Shown here piece by piece: positions 8,602 to 22,340 of a stretch of 64,000 bases of DNA. A model generated the notes under the pieces. That model saw nothing but the letters and a program-made list of their open reading frames with translations, was not told where the DNA came from and searched no databases. Source of the stretch: Nitrosospira multiformis (GTDB taxonomy: Bacteria > Pseudomonadota > Gammaproteobacteria > Burkholderiales > Nitrosomonadaceae); NCBI RefSeq assembly GCF_900103165.1, contig NZ_FNKY01000001.1:3224001-3288000 (forward strand). Reading direction: 5' to 3'. The stretch's first letter is position 1; every line of letters starts with the position of its first letter. The translations under genes and the position numbers were made by a program.

Positions 8602-10449
8602 ATGAAGAATCTTCCTCTGAATCAGCTCGGCCCCCACGAATCCACGCCTGGCGTGGTAAATTTCGGTATATTGCTGCCATGGGTTTCGGCATCAAATGGC
8701 AATCGCCTATTCGTGAAAATCATTCACGAGCGCGACCAGTTCATCCAGGCGATTCAACCACTTGCATTCGAACTACAGCATGATGTCAATGCTGATTACG
8801 GCGATATCTGGTCGGCAGCCGTCGATTTCAACACGACTCGCGACTCGCAGCCAGGCTCGCGTTTCGGTGCGCCTGGCCGGCATGTGTACCGTTTCGAGCT
8901 GCACAATCCGAACGCCGGTGCGCTGGATTGGATCGTCGATCCCTACGCGCGCGAGTATGCCACCGGCAAACTTTCGGCCTTCACGCTCGGCTACACCCCT
9001 TATTCCTGGAGCACCGGCGAGACGGGCTGGAAAACACCCGCGCTAAACGACTTGATTCTGTATGAGCTGAACCTCGCCGAATTCGGTACCGGCTTGCAAG
9101 GTGCGATCGACCGGCTCGACTACCTTGCCGATCTCGGCGTGAATGCGCTGTCGGTAATGCCCGTCAACAATGTTTCGCTGGAGGTTGACTGGGGTTATCT
9201 GCCACTGGGCTATTTTGGAGTCGATGAGCGCTTTGGGCGACGCGACGATTTCCAGCGATTCGTCGATGCGGCACACCAGCGCGGACTAGCGGTAATTGTT
9301 GACGCAGTTTATGGTCATACCGGCGAGGACTTCCCTTACGCTGATCTCTACCGGCGGCTCCAGTACCAGGAAAATCCGTTCATGGGGTTGTTTGCTCAGA
9401 ACTATTTCGGTGTCAGCACTGATTTCAACCGCACTCTGACCCGCGATTTCTTCTTCAGTGTCAACCTTCACTGGTTGAATACCTATCATATCGACGGCTT
9501 CCGCTATGATTGCGTGCCGAACTACTGGGATGGCGCGCTGGGTATGGGTTATGCCAATCTGGTCTTCCATACCTACGAATACGTCAGAACCTCGATCGCC
9601 GGCCTCACCAGCCTAAGCCGGTTCGATGCACCGGAAGGCCCACGGCTGATCCAGATCGCTGAACAACTGGAAGCCCCGGAACAGATCCTCGAGCAAAGCT
9701 ACAGCAATGCCACCTGGCAGAATGCCACTTATGGAGCCGCAGTGGCTTGCGCTCGCGGCGCGGCGGGTGCGATCGGGAATCTCGGCCAGCGGCTTGGCGC
9801 GCTTGGATACGTCGAACAGGCAACCCACAATGGCGAAACAATGGCCAAGGCTCCGCTGCAATACATCGAGAACCATGACCACAGCCGCTTTCTATGTGAA
9901 TTCAGCCTGCGTCATCGCGACTGGAATCTATTATTTGCCGAAGGCGACCGTACGCAATGGTATCGGCTCCAACCCTATCTGATTGCACTGCTCGCGGCCA
10001 AAGGCATTCCCATGCTATGGCAGGGGCAGGAATTTGGCGAAAACTACTTCTTGCCCGATTCGGGTCTCGGCCGGGTCCTATTGCTGCGGCCGCTGCGCTG
10101 GGATTATTTCTATGACACGGCGGGTAAAAGCCTGGTCAAGCTGACTCGCGGGCTAATGAACCTGCGTAAGCGTTGCGCCGAGTTGCGTCGTGGCAGCCAT
10201 TATTTTTACAACGATTACGAGCGTTACCTCTCGCGTGGCATCCTGCTGTTCCAGCGTGAGACCGCCGCCGCGACGAGTCTGGTAGCAGTGAACTTTACCG
10301 ATGTTGATCAGGCTGTGCCGTTCATTTTCATGCGCGCCGGCAGCTACACCGAGCAACTGCACGGCCTGGATAACTTTTCTACCAATGCGGGGCAGGAGCG
10401 CTGGCTAACCGTCCCGTCCAATTATGGCCGCATATGGCGAAGCATTTGA
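8602..10449 (+). CDS. GH13 alpha-amylase family protein with N-terminal CBM48-like domain
   Basis: A protein of about 615 residues. Residues 20-135 look like the beta-sandwich found before the barrel in branching and trehalohydrolase-type enzymes. The catalytic barrel follows: YELNLAEFGTGLQGAIDRL, VDAVYGHTG (region I position), GFRYDCVP with the nucleophile Asp (region II), IQIAEQLEAP with the acid/base Glu (region III) and ENHDHSR (region IV). It would act on alpha-1,4/1,6 glucans or malto-oligosaccharides; the exact activity cannot be read. An in-frame TTG at 8578 would extend it by eight residues. No glg or tre genes are adjacent. Confidence 0.87.
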   Translation: MKNLPLNQLGPHESTPGVVNFGILLPWVSASNGNRLFVKIIHERDQFIQAIQPLAFELQHDVNADYGDIWSAAVDFNTTRDSQPGSRFGAPGRHVYRFELHNPNAGALDWIVDPYAREYATGKLSAFTLGYTPYSWSTGETGWKTPALNDLILYELNLAEFGTGLQGAIDRLDYLADLGVNALSVMPVNNVSLEVDWGYLPLGYFGVDERFGRRDDFQRFVDAAHQRGLAVIVDAVYGHTGEDFPYADLYRRLQYQENPFMGLFAQNYFGVSTDFNRTLTRDFFFSVNLHWLNTYHIDGFRYDCVPNYWDGALGMGYANLVFHTYEYVRTSIAGLTSLSRFDAPEGPRLIQIAEQLEAPEQILEQSYSNATWQNATYGAAVACARGAAGAIGNLGQRLGALGYVEQATHNGETMAKAPLQYIENHDHSRFLCEFSLRHRDWNLLFAEGDRTQWYRLQPYLIALLAAKGIPMLWQGQEFGENYFLPDSGLGRVLLLRPLRWDYFYDTAGKSLVKLTRGLMNLRKRCAELRRGSHYFYNDYERYLSRGILLFQRETAAATSLVAVNFTDVDQAVPFIFMRAGSYTEQLHGLDNFSTNAGQERWLTVPSNYGRIWRSI

Positions 10450-10549
10450 ATGTTTCTCGGTTATCCAGGCAATCACCCGACGACACTGGGAAATCCCATG
10501 AAAAACAAATTTGGCAGTACCGTTTACAGGGGTATACAATCTGAGCGTC

Positions 10550-10927
10550 ATGAGTAAACGCCGCCACATCTATTCTGTCATATTTGTATTATTTGTCAGC
10601 ATGCTGACGAACGCATTTGGCTGGGCGTTTAATGGCGAGGTATTTGCCCACGAACTGGATCATGAGCATCATGTTCTCTCGCTCGATCCGGCGGCGCATC
10701 TTGAGGCTCATCAGAATAGTGTTTTCAAGGATGAAGGCCATATGGATGCCGCTACGCATCTGTGCCTCCATGCAGCCGGGCAATATCAGCCCTTTTTCTT
10801 TACATCACCTCCGCTCGTACCTGCTTCCGCCGGTGCGGAAGCCTTGATGGTATTTGTTTCTGTCACCGTTCCCGAATCCATTCCGGATTCCCCGCTTCAT
10901 CCTCCCAAAAGTCACTTCGCAAGCTAG
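10550..10927 (+). CDS. His-rich exported protein of the czc locus (CzcI-like)
   Basis: A 125-residue protein with a hydrophobic export signal (IYSVIFVLFVSMLTNAFGWAF), then a histidine-rich stretch (HELDHEHH, AAHLEAHQ, HLCLHAAG) and a proline-rich end (PLHPPKSHFAS). The size, signal, His clusters and PP-containing tail recall the small CzcI/CopL-type periplasmic proteins found before czc genes, which are thought to bind or sense metal. It lies 243 bases before czcC on the same strand. The assignment rests on context and composition rather than a firm match. Confidence 0.6.
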   Translation: MSKRRHIYSVIFVLFVSMLTNAFGWAFNGEVFAHELDHEHHVLSLDPAAHLEAHQNSVFKDEGHMDAATHLCLHAAGQYQPFFFTSPPLVPASAGAEALMVFVSVTVPESIPDSPLHPPKSHFAS

Positions 10928-10979
10928 ATCGGCAGGCCACGCCGGTTAGCTCCTGACATTTGCCTGGTCTGCCCCAAGT

Positions 10980-11032
10980 CAACTAAAGGCGGCTAAGGCA
11001 ACTAAGGACAACTAAGGGTAGCTAAAGCCGCC
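10980..11032. repeat. Short direct repeats and hairpin before czcC
   Basis: Near-tandem units of about 9-10 bases of the type (C)AACTAAGG run through this stretch, bounded by GGCGGCT (10988-10994) and AGCCGCC (11026-11032), which can pair. It may be a leader structure or binding-site cluster for the czc genes, or simple slippage. Confidence 0.4.
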
Positions 11033-11170
11033 TGAAGCAATGTCAAGCGACCCGCCACGCGGATCTGCCGCCTTGTATCGGCGTTATAACCGCTTCGCTT
11101 ATAGCGATGTCGATTGCGCAATTGATTACGCAGCGGGTTATTGACGCATAACACTTGCGGAGAAATTCCT

Positions 11171-12609
11171 ATGAACTTTAAAGCATCGTTCGCGGTGCCA
11201 CGATGCCGGGTATCGGCCGGATTGCTTATTCTGACGCTCAGCTGCACATCCGCGGTCATTGCTGAAAATACTTTTTCTGGCGCATTGCCGGGTGGAAACG
11301 TGGATGACTCCACTCCCTCTTTGCCCGGAGAAAAGAATGACCTTACTTTGCGGGATGCTGCGCGCCTTACACTACAGCGTAATCCCGAACTGGCGGCTTT
11401 CACCAAGGAAATGCGTGCCCTTGAAGGGGCCACACTTCAAGCCGGACTGTTGCCGAATCCTGAGCTATTGGTAAACGTCGAAAATATTGGAAATACCCGG
11501 CCACTTACAAACGATATTAATTCCGCCGAGTCCGTCGCAAAAGAAGTTGTACAACAACTCACCACCATTCGGATCAGTCAACTGATCGAGCTTGGCGGAA
11601 AACGTGCTGCGCGCGTGGTGGCTGCTTCACTCAACCAGGAACTGGCCGCTCAAGACTTTGAGACCAGACGTGTGGAACTTATTGCACGGGTGGCAAATGT
11701 GTTTACCGAGGTCCTTGCGGGGCAAGAGCGTCTACGACTTGCAGAGGAGAGCCAGCAACTGGCGCAGAGGGTGGTGAACGCGGTAGCAAAGCGCGTTCAG
11801 GCCGGCAAGGTGCCACCCATCGAGGAAACCCGGGCGGGAGTCGCATTTTCCACCACTAGAATTGAGCTGGAACAGGCACAACGCGATCTGGCTGCGGCAC
11901 GCAAGCGGCTGACTCTGCTATGGGGCGACGCTTTCCCACAATTTAACAAGGTCCTGGGAAACCTTGAATCATCAGTTGTTCTGCCAAATTTCGAAGCACT
12001 TGCGGAACGTGCGCTCGCCAGCCCCATGGCACTGCGCGCCATGAAAAACATAGAACAACGTAAAGCACTGCTCGAAGTGGAGGAAACACGGCGCATACCA
12101 AACCTCACCATTAATGCCGGAGTCGTGCACCACGCGCAGCTCGGAGGCAATACGCCTATCGCCGCCGTGACATTACCGCTGCCATTGTTTAATCGTAATC
12201 AGGGCAATATCCGGGAAGCCCATCAACGCGTGAATAAAGCCATTGACGAGCAGGCAGCCATCGAGTTGCGGCTTAAAACAGAGCTTGCGCAGGCCTATGA
12301 GGCATTGTCAGCCGCACAAAGAGAAACCGGCATTTTACGCAATGAGATACTTCCCGCCGCCAAGAGCGCCTTTGAAGTTACCAATAAAGGCTACGAATTG
12401 GGAAAATTCGGCTATCTCGAAGTACTGGACGCGCAGCGCACCCTATTTCAGAACCAGATTTTGTATGTGCGCGCGCTAGCGAATTATCAGCGGCTGGTCA
12501 ATGAAATAGAGCGTCTGATTGCAGCACCGATTGATGGCGTCGCAGAAGTCAGACTGAGTCCTTCGGCCAGTAATGGCAAGAACGCGAATACAGCTTCAAG
12601 GAGTGGATT

Positions 12610-12613
<4 letters not shown>
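11171..12613 (+). CDS. czcC: CzcC-type outer membrane efflux protein
   Basis: A 480-residue TolC-like outer membrane factor, the outer channel of a CzcCBA export complex. It has a signal peptide (RVSAGLLILTLSCTSAVIA) and two TolC-type repeats with the characteristic helices: LTLRDAARLTLQRNPELAAF and AGLLPNPELLVNVENIG, then TTIRISQLIELGGKRAARV, and later NEILPAAKSAFEVTNKGY with FGYLEVLDAQRTLFQ. I chose ATG 11171, which has GGAG 9 bases upstream. Its TGA overlaps the GTG of czcB by 4 bases, so the two are translationally coupled. Confidence 0.93.
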
Positions 12614-17656
<5,043 letters not shown>

Positions 17657-17672
17657 CAGCGGGACACCCGCC

Positions 17673-18656
17673 TCAGCACTCTTTGCCGGAATGATCAGCA
17701 GATATGCGCAGCTCGCTCACGGCGCGGCCCATCTTGCGTCGCAGGAGAGTACGCAATGTCGTGCCATCAGCATAACCGACCTGAGTTGCAATCAGATCAA
17801 CACTGTCGCTGCTCGTCCTCAAAAGATGTAGTGCGCGCTCGACACGAAGATCCTGAAAATAGGAAAGTGGAGTTTTACCCAGTACGGCCCGCAGGCGGCG
17901 GGAAAGCGTTCTCTCGCTCGTACCTGCCGCACTGGCTGCATCGCTAAGTGAGAAGCCAGCGGCTAATCTCAGTCGTGCCCACTGCTCAAACCGTTCGACC
18001 AGGGGGTCCTCATGCGCAAGATGATCGGGAATCGCAAAAATTGCCTGCGATGGGCGGGGTTCGATTACGAGAAAACGGGCTGTTAATGCCGCGAGCGCCG
18101 GGCTGCTGCGCCTCACAAGCCATAGCGCGAGATCGATATGCGCAAGCGCGGCCCCGGCGGTGACAAAACGGGACGAGTTTACTACCATGCGGGACTCTTC
18201 CAGCGTCACAAGGGGATAAAGCTCTCGAAACAGGGGGGCAAGCCACCATGAGGTGGTAGCGCTCTGCCCATTGAGAAGCAAAGTGTTTGCAAGAACAAAT
18301 GTTCCAGTGCATGCGGCTCCCACCAGAACACCGCTATCAGACCATTGCCGCAAAAGCTCGCCGGCGTCCGCTACATCGCGGCGTTCAAGCGCCGCTCGCA
18401 GCGTTTCAGGCATTTTTGCCCCGAGTGCGGGAATCAATACGACATCCGGGTATGCGCATCGGGTGGCCGGCACCACTGGCACCGATAATCCCTGACTGGT
18501 ACGCACATGGCGGCGTGTACCAATAATGGTTATCTCGAAATGGGTTGAAAAAGCATTGTTGGCGCCCGCAAGATCATTCGCAACACTCAGGGTATCGAGA
18601 ATAGTCGACAACCCGGTGTCAAAAACTTCATCAAGTGCGAGAATGTGGATACGCAT
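17673..18656 (-). CDS. GlxA-type transcriptional regulator (DJ-1/PfpI + AraC HTH)
   Basis: A 327-residue regulator with an N-terminal DJ-1/PfpI-like domain (MRIHILALDEVFDTGLS; VGAACTGTFVLA carries the nucleophile-elbow Cys region) and a C-terminal AraC/XylS double helix-turn-helix (FSLSDAASAAGTSERTLSRRLRAVLGKTPLSYFQDLRVERALHLL is one continuous motif region around residues 235-280). Start chosen at ATG 18656, where homology begins; the frame runs further upstream. It is divergent from an ABM-domain gene 104 bases away and probably controls it and itself. Effector unknown. Confidence 0.88.
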   Translation of the reverse strand: MRIHILALDEVFDTGLSTILDTLSVANDLAGANNAFSTHFEITIIGTRRHVRTSQGLSVPVVPATRCAYPDVVLIPALGAKMPETLRAALERRDVADAGELLRQWSDSGVLVGAACTGTFVLANTLLLNGQSATTSWWLAPLFRELYPLVTLEESRMVVNSSRFVTAGAALAHIDLALWLVRRSSPALAALTARFLVIEPRPSQAIFAIPDHLAHEDPLVERFEQWARLRLAAGFSLSDAASAAGTSERTLSRRLRAVLGKTPLSYFQDLRVERALHLLRTSSDSVDLIATQVGYADGTTLRTLLRRKMGRAVSELRISADHSGKEC

Positions 18657-18683
18657 GGCAAGAATTATATCAAATTTGTCAAT

Positions 18684-18699
18684 CTTGCCACTTGGCAAG
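18684..18699. promoter_or_regulatory. Inverted repeat CTTGCC-N4-GGCAAG between divergent genes
   Basis: A perfect 6-bp inverted repeat with a 4-base spacer in the 104-base region shared by the GlxA-type regulator and the ABM gene. A palindrome here is a reasonable operator candidate for that regulator, although AraC-type proteins more often bind direct repeats. Confidence 0.4.
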
Positions 18700-18760
18700 A
18701 CCTGATGAACTCTCTAGAGTCAGTCTCTCGCTGTTCAACTTCAAAAAAGAGGAAATTATC

Positions 18761-19063
18761 ATGGTAAAAGTTGCATTGTTGGTGCGATTACAAGCCAAGC
18801 CTGGAAAAGAAGCCGATGTCATCCGTTTTCTCGAGCAGGGACTTGCCCTGGCAAATGCGGAAACCACCACGCCAGTCTGGTTCGCGCTGCAGCTGGGCCC
18901 TTCGACTTTTGGCATTTTCGACGCATTCACCGACGAGGCGGGGCGATCAGCGCATTTGACGGGTCCTATTGCCGCGGCACTGATGGCCAATGCGTCCGAT
19001 CTACTCGCCGAAGCCCCGCAAATCGAGCATGTGGATGTACTTGGCGCAAAACTTGCCAGCTAG
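18761..19063 (+). CDS. Antibiotic biosynthesis monooxygenase (ABM) domain protein
   Basis: A 100-residue dimeric alpha/beta-barrel type protein. The sequence MVKVALLVRLQAKPGKEADVIRF and the central TTPVWFALQLGPSTFGIFDAF, with FTDEAGRSAHLTGPIA, are typical of ABM domains (YgiN-like), which oxidise quinols or other small aromatics without cofactors or serve as structural domains. An AGAGGA site precedes ATG 18761. The gene is divergent from the GlxA-type regulator. The substrate is not known. Confidence 0.83.
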   Translation: MVKVALLVRLQAKPGKEADVIRFLEQGLALANAETTTPVWFALQLGPSTFGIFDAFTDEAGRSAHLTGPIAAALMANASDLLAEAPQIEHVDVLGAKLAS

Positions 19064-19139
19064 AATTTATTGGCTGCGAGTGCCGGATGGTCTATTGAAC
19101 GAATGAGAATCGGGTTTCTTTGAGGTGCTCTAAAGTAAT

Positions 19140-20102
19140 TTAGATTATCTCTACTCTCGGCATGGCGGAGCGACGATGTCGCCAGACAAAAAAACCAAGT
19201 AGGCCGATGCCGAAAAGGCTCAGGCTATCCGGTTCGGGAACGGCGAAACTGGCAAGGCTTTTGGTGAAGGAAGCGCCTAAAGAGCCATCAGGAAGAATAG
19301 GTTGCATGCTGACAACCAACAGATCGTATTCCCCCAGACTCAAGGATGGAGTTGAAAAGGCAAGCATCCCGAAATTACCGGCTAGAAAGACCGTATCCGG
19401 ATCTGGCATGTCTTCGGAAATCAGAGAGCCTGAAGCAATCGCTGACGATGATGCAAAATTCGTCGTGTGCAGGAAAGAGAGATCGAGTCCGCTATAAATT
19501 TGCAGTGCACTGATATTAAAAGCCGTTTGGGAGGCATTGCGTATGACGAACTGATCGAACAATTGTCCGGTGTCATCAAAGAAAAAGGAAGAATCAGACG
19601 CATCAAAGGGATGGCCGTCCGGGACGGATCCATTTTCTTCCTGCTTGTTCCCCGCATTATTGGCTTTTTGCTGGTCCGAAATGTATGTGCCGCTTTTTGA
19701 GAAATTTGGAAAAGTTTCGCTCCCAATACTCATGCGTAAAATATCAGCTCCGGGAATATTCTCGGCAGGAAAATTATAATTCCTCCCGCTTACGTATGGA
19801 CTATCTACGACGGTTGCCAAGCGTGCGTTGTTTTTAGTCACGCTGTCGACGGCTATATTGCCAGCCGGAGCTCCTTTGACGGTTGTTGCCTTAAGTGATT
19901 CATACCCCTTTAATGTATTGTCATATGTGAGATCAATCTTGATTTGACTTGCCTCACTCGATCGCGGCCCGGAAGCAAGTAGGGAACACCCGATAAGGGC
20001 TGCACACCATATTACTTGTGTAGCAGAAGATTCGACCCAGGTTTTGTGCTTGATACGGGCGATTCTGATCGAGGTATGAGTGTTACGATATTCTGCGGAC
20101 AT
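19140..20102 (-). CDS. PEP-CTERM sorting-domain protein
   Basis: A 320-residue exported protein. The N-terminus has a signal-like stretch (VIWCAALIGCSLLASG) after a long basic leader. The C-terminus carries the sorting signal: VPEPDSLSLFGIGLLGFF followed by WRHRR, at about residues 288-311. Such proteins are exported and processed by an exosortase (EpsH/XrtA system), usually in strains making exopolysaccharide; no exosortase is in this window. The middle is Ser/Asn/Asp-rich with no recognised fold. I chose ATG 20102 because GGGGGAG lies 5 bases upstream; the frame extends to 20192. Confidence 0.85.
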   Translation of the reverse strand: MSAEYRNTHTSIRIARIKHKTWVESSATQVIWCAALIGCSLLASGPRSSEASQIKIDLTYDNTLKGYESLKATTVKGAPAGNIAVDSVTKNNARLATVVDSPYVSGRNYNFPAENIPGADILRMSIGSETFPNFSKSGTYISDQQKANNAGNKQEENGSVPDGHPFDASDSSFFFDDTGQLFDQFVIRNASQTAFNISALQIYSGLDLSFLHTTNFASSSAIASGSLISEDMPDPDTVFLAGNFGMLAFSTPSLSLGEYDLLVVSMQPILPDGSLGASFTKSLASFAVPEPDSLSLFGIGLLGFFVWRHRRSAMPRVEII

Positions 20103-20161
20103 AGTTACTCCCCCCTGACAAAGATAAGAGACTTCGATAGTAAATGCCGCTATATCGATAC

Positions 20162-20280
20162 TTAAACCTGAATCCGGCAGCTGACCACTCATTTATCAGT
20201 CTAGCGATATAATTCATAAAGATATTTCGTGTCATTTGATTCTCACCTTTCGGGTGAGCTCGCCACGGGGCGGATTTATC
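20162..20280. repeat. Family 2 inverted-repeat element, copy 2
   Basis: Begins TTAAACCTGAATCCGGCAGCTGACC and runs through ATATTTCGTGTCATTTGATTCTCACC and GGGTGAGCTCGCCACGGGGCGGATTTA, matching copies at 17411, 27268 (inverted) and 38266. The right terminal repeat is degenerate. It lies just upstream of the PEP-CTERM gene and may carry or displace its promoter. Confidence 0.7.
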
Positions 20281-20419
20281 TCCATCAGCACCATCCCGAT
20301 ATTTTTTATAGATCACGCTGCTCTATATAGCAAGCCATGCAAAATCCAACGGATACACAACTGTTGGAAAAACTCTTGATCTTGTATGGAGAATGAATAG
20401 CCCTAAATCCTTCGGCTAA

Positions 20420-20600
20420 CGGCCTGCCGGATTTTCCTTACCAGTCGCATACTTGGCACTTATTTGTACGATAAGTCTGGCAAAGAGTGTCCCCCCTGGG
20501 CTGTACTGGCTGACGGATGAGGCGGTAGCAAGCGGAGCATACGTCATCTTTTGCCCGCCTGTATCGTCCTCGTTCGACGAGGCGACATTGTGGATCACCA
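20420..20600 (+). pseudogene. TraF-like (S26 signal peptidase) relic
   Basis: A short frame after a TAA at 20417 encodes a hydrophobic start (FSLPVAYLALICTISLA) and then KSVPPGLYWLTD, followed by GAYVIFCPP. This closely resembles the N-terminal part of conjugative-transfer peptidase TraF, where the Ser of the KS(V/I)P-GLYW motif is the nucleophile. The rest of the frame, to 20818, does not resemble TraF, and there is no start codon with a ribosome site. It is most likely debris of an integrated conjugative element. Length is far below the family norm (about 170-180 residues). Confidence 0.5.
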
Positions 20601-21181
20601 CAGAAGTTGGTCGCAGCGTGACGACCTTCCTTCTGCCCGACGAGTATCAACGGATTGGTCGGTCTTGCACCGGCCTTCCATTGCTTCCCCTCCGATCATT
20701 CGCTTTTAACGGTTCAACTAGGAGATTTTCATGGAAAACACGACACATCCATATTAATCCGCGTTTAATCAGCAAAACTGGTGCGAACACTCGCGGAATC
20801 GTTTGGCACCCGCACTGAAACCATTTTTATCGAAGGCGACCCTAGTAAAGAAATCGTAGGGTAGCTGCTGAACAGGAAGCCGATCTTGATCCGCGGCCGC
20901 ATGGCTATTCAGGGTGAAACCATTTTACTTTGGGAAGCATTGCGGAATATGTTGTCAGGCACGCTCCCTGCCCGGCGCTCACTATCAAACCCACGGTAGC
21001 CAACAGATCTGAGCTCCGCACTTCGCCTGTCTTGCCAAGAAACGATTAAGGCGGGGATGTTTTGCCTAGACTCTAGAACAAGATGCTCGCATCTGTTTTT
21101 TATCGGCAGGACATCGAATACATGCAGCTCCAATTTCCTGACAGAATCGAAAGCCTTCCATTGAGGTGAATCACTATGCGC
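20601..21181. other. Gene-poor stretch with decayed coding fragments
   Basis: No intact gene is seen. A 31-codon fragment at 20769-20864 (+) reads SAKLVRTLAESFGTRTET and continues IFIEGDPSKEIVG; it looks protein-like but has no start codon and is not identified. The rest has frequent stops on both strands. Together with the TraF-like relic this suggests an eroded mobile region. Confidence 0.4.
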
Positions 21182-21187
21182 CTCATC

Positions 21188-21225
21188 TAAGGGTTTCCCT
21201 TAGAGCAAAATAAGGGTTTCCCTAA
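21188..21225. promoter_or_regulatory. Two copies of palindrome TAAGGGTTTCCCTTA
   Basis: TAAGGG-TTT-CCCTTA (21188-21202) and TAAGGG-TTT-CCCTAA (21211-21225) are direct repeats of a palindrome whose starts are 23 bases apart, about two helical turns. That spacing suits paired operator sites. Downstream at 21244-21258 a ribosome-site-like GAGGAAATTAAT is followed by ATG and an immediate TAA, so whatever gene they served has been lost or replaced. Confidence 0.45.
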
Positions 21226-21267
21226 TACCATTTTTATTGCGAGGAAATTAATATGTAATCGTATTTG

Positions 21268-21360
21268 GGACTCTGACCACCCGTCCATCGGCGCAATGCC
21301 GGTTTAATCAGGACTCTGACCATTCGTCCGGCAGCAAAAAGGGACTCTGACCATCCGTCC
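21268..21360. repeat. Array 1 of the 19-bp motif GGACTCTGACCAYYCGTCC (3 copies)
   Basis: Copies at 21268-21286, 21311-21329 and 21342-21360. Each begins GGAC and ends GTCC, so the ends can pair. Between the first two lies CGGCGCAATGCCGG, able to form a small hairpin. The last copy starts 56 bases before the ATG of the following gene. Confidence 0.85.
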
Positions 21361-21363
21361 AAA

Positions 21364-21378
21364 TTGATTTTTAATCAA
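21364..21378. promoter_or_regulatory. Palindrome TTGATT-TTT-AATCAA before the ribosome site
   Basis: This inverted repeat sits between the 19-bp motif array and the AGGAGA ribosome site. It is repeated at 21944-21958, and as TTGAT-CTA-ATCAA at 22665-22677, where the arms still pair although the centre has changed. It could be an operator or a leader hairpin. Confidence 0.45.
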
Positions 21379-21397
21379 ATGGAACAGGAGAATCAAA

Positions 21398-21820
21398 ATG
21401 GCAACGACACTCGGCACAAAAGTAAAAGATACTTTTGCAGTTTTATCCCTGCTTGGTTTATTGGCTGTGGGTGCACCCACAAGCACCGTAAAAGCAGAAA
21501 ACCTCCCTGAATCAACTATTCAGGCCGCACCATCCTCAAACGAGCACAGCGTTTTGGCGAAGCGTTTTGAAGATGCCGCCCGGGAAATGCAGGCAAAGGC
21601 AGATGAGCAGAAGATGCTACTTGAACAGTACGAGCAGACAAATCTGTATGGCTGGCAATCTCGTAATTTGAAATCGCATACCGCAGCTTTGATACGCAAG
21701 TATGAGCAAGCGGCGTGGGCCAACATGAAGGAAGCCATGGCCCATCGCCAAATGGCGCAACAATCTCAGCCAGGTTACGCGATTCATGGCGGCGAAATGC
21801 CGCAAACAGGACGTAACTGA
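21398..21820 (+). CDS. Small exported coiled-coil protein, paralog 1
   Basis: A 140-residue protein with a signal peptide (TFAVLSLLGLLAVGAPTSTVKA, cleavage after about residue 30) and a helical, charged mature part (KRFEDAAREMQAKADEQKML, LEQYEQTNLYGWQSRNLKSH, LIRKYEQAAWANMKEAMAHR). It is probably periplasmic and alpha-helical. AGGAGA lies 7 bases before the ATG. Two paralogs follow in tandem with nearly identical signal peptides. I recognise no named family, and function is unknown. Confidence 0.75.
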   Translation: MATTLGTKVKDTFAVLSLLGLLAVGAPTSTVKAENLPESTIQAAPSSNEHSVLAKRFEDAAREMQAKADEQKMLLEQYEQTNLYGWQSRNLKSHTAALIRKYEQAAWANMKEAMAHRQMAQQSQPGYAIHGGEMPQTGRN

Positions 21821-21879
21821 TGCCGTACTTGGCTTGGCAGAACAAACTCGGAGGCTCCCGTAGTTTGCCTGTCATCTTA

Positions 21880-21941
21880 GGACTCTGACCACCCGTCCAT
21901 CGGCGCAATGCCGGCTTAATCAGGACTCTGACCATCCGTCC
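21880..21941. repeat. Array 2 of the 19-bp motif (2 copies)
   Basis: Copies at 21880-21898 and 21923-21941, separated by the same hairpin-capable CGGCGCAATGCCGG sequence and the same 43-base step as in array 1. The last copy starts 55 bases before the next ATG. Confidence 0.85.
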
Positions 21942-21977
21942 AATTGATTTTTAATCAAATGGAACAGGAGAATCAAA

Positions 21978-22340
21978 ATGGCAACGACACTCGGCACAAA
22001 AGCAAAAGATACTTTTGCGGTTTTATCCCTGCTTGGTTTATTGGCTGTGGGTGCGCCCATGAGCACCGTAAAAGCAGAAAATCTTCTTGAATCAGCAATT
22101 CAGACTGTGTCATCCTCAAATGAGCACAGCGTTTTGGCGAAAAACCCTAAAGATACCGCCAAAGAAATGCAGGTAAAGATGGACGAGCAGAAAAGATTAT
22201 TGGAGCACTACGAGGATAAAAGCTACCTTTATGGCAAGCGGGCACAAGACTTGCGATCGCACACTTCAGCATTGATACGCAAGTATGAGCAAGCTGCGTG
22301 GAGTCAACAAATGAAAGAAACGACGCTTATCGCCAGATGA
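21978..22340 (+). CDS. Small exported coiled-coil protein, paralog 2 (C-terminus frameshifted)
   Basis: A 120-residue paralog of the preceding gene with an almost identical signal peptide. The body reads DTAKEMQVKMDEQKRLLEHY, then LYGKRAQDLRSHTSALIRKYEQAAW. After MKET the frame diverges from the other two copies and stops early. Shifting by one base at about 22320 restores the conserved AYRQMTQ continuation, so a single-base deletion relative to paralog 1 is likely. It may still be made and exported because the signal and most of the helix remain. Confidence 0.65.
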   Translation: MATTLGTKAKDTFAVLSLLGLLAVGAPMSTVKAENLLESAIQTVSSSNEHSVLAKNPKDTAKEMQVKMDEQKRLLEHYEDKSYLYGKRAQDLRSHTSALIRKYEQAAWSQQMKETTLIAR

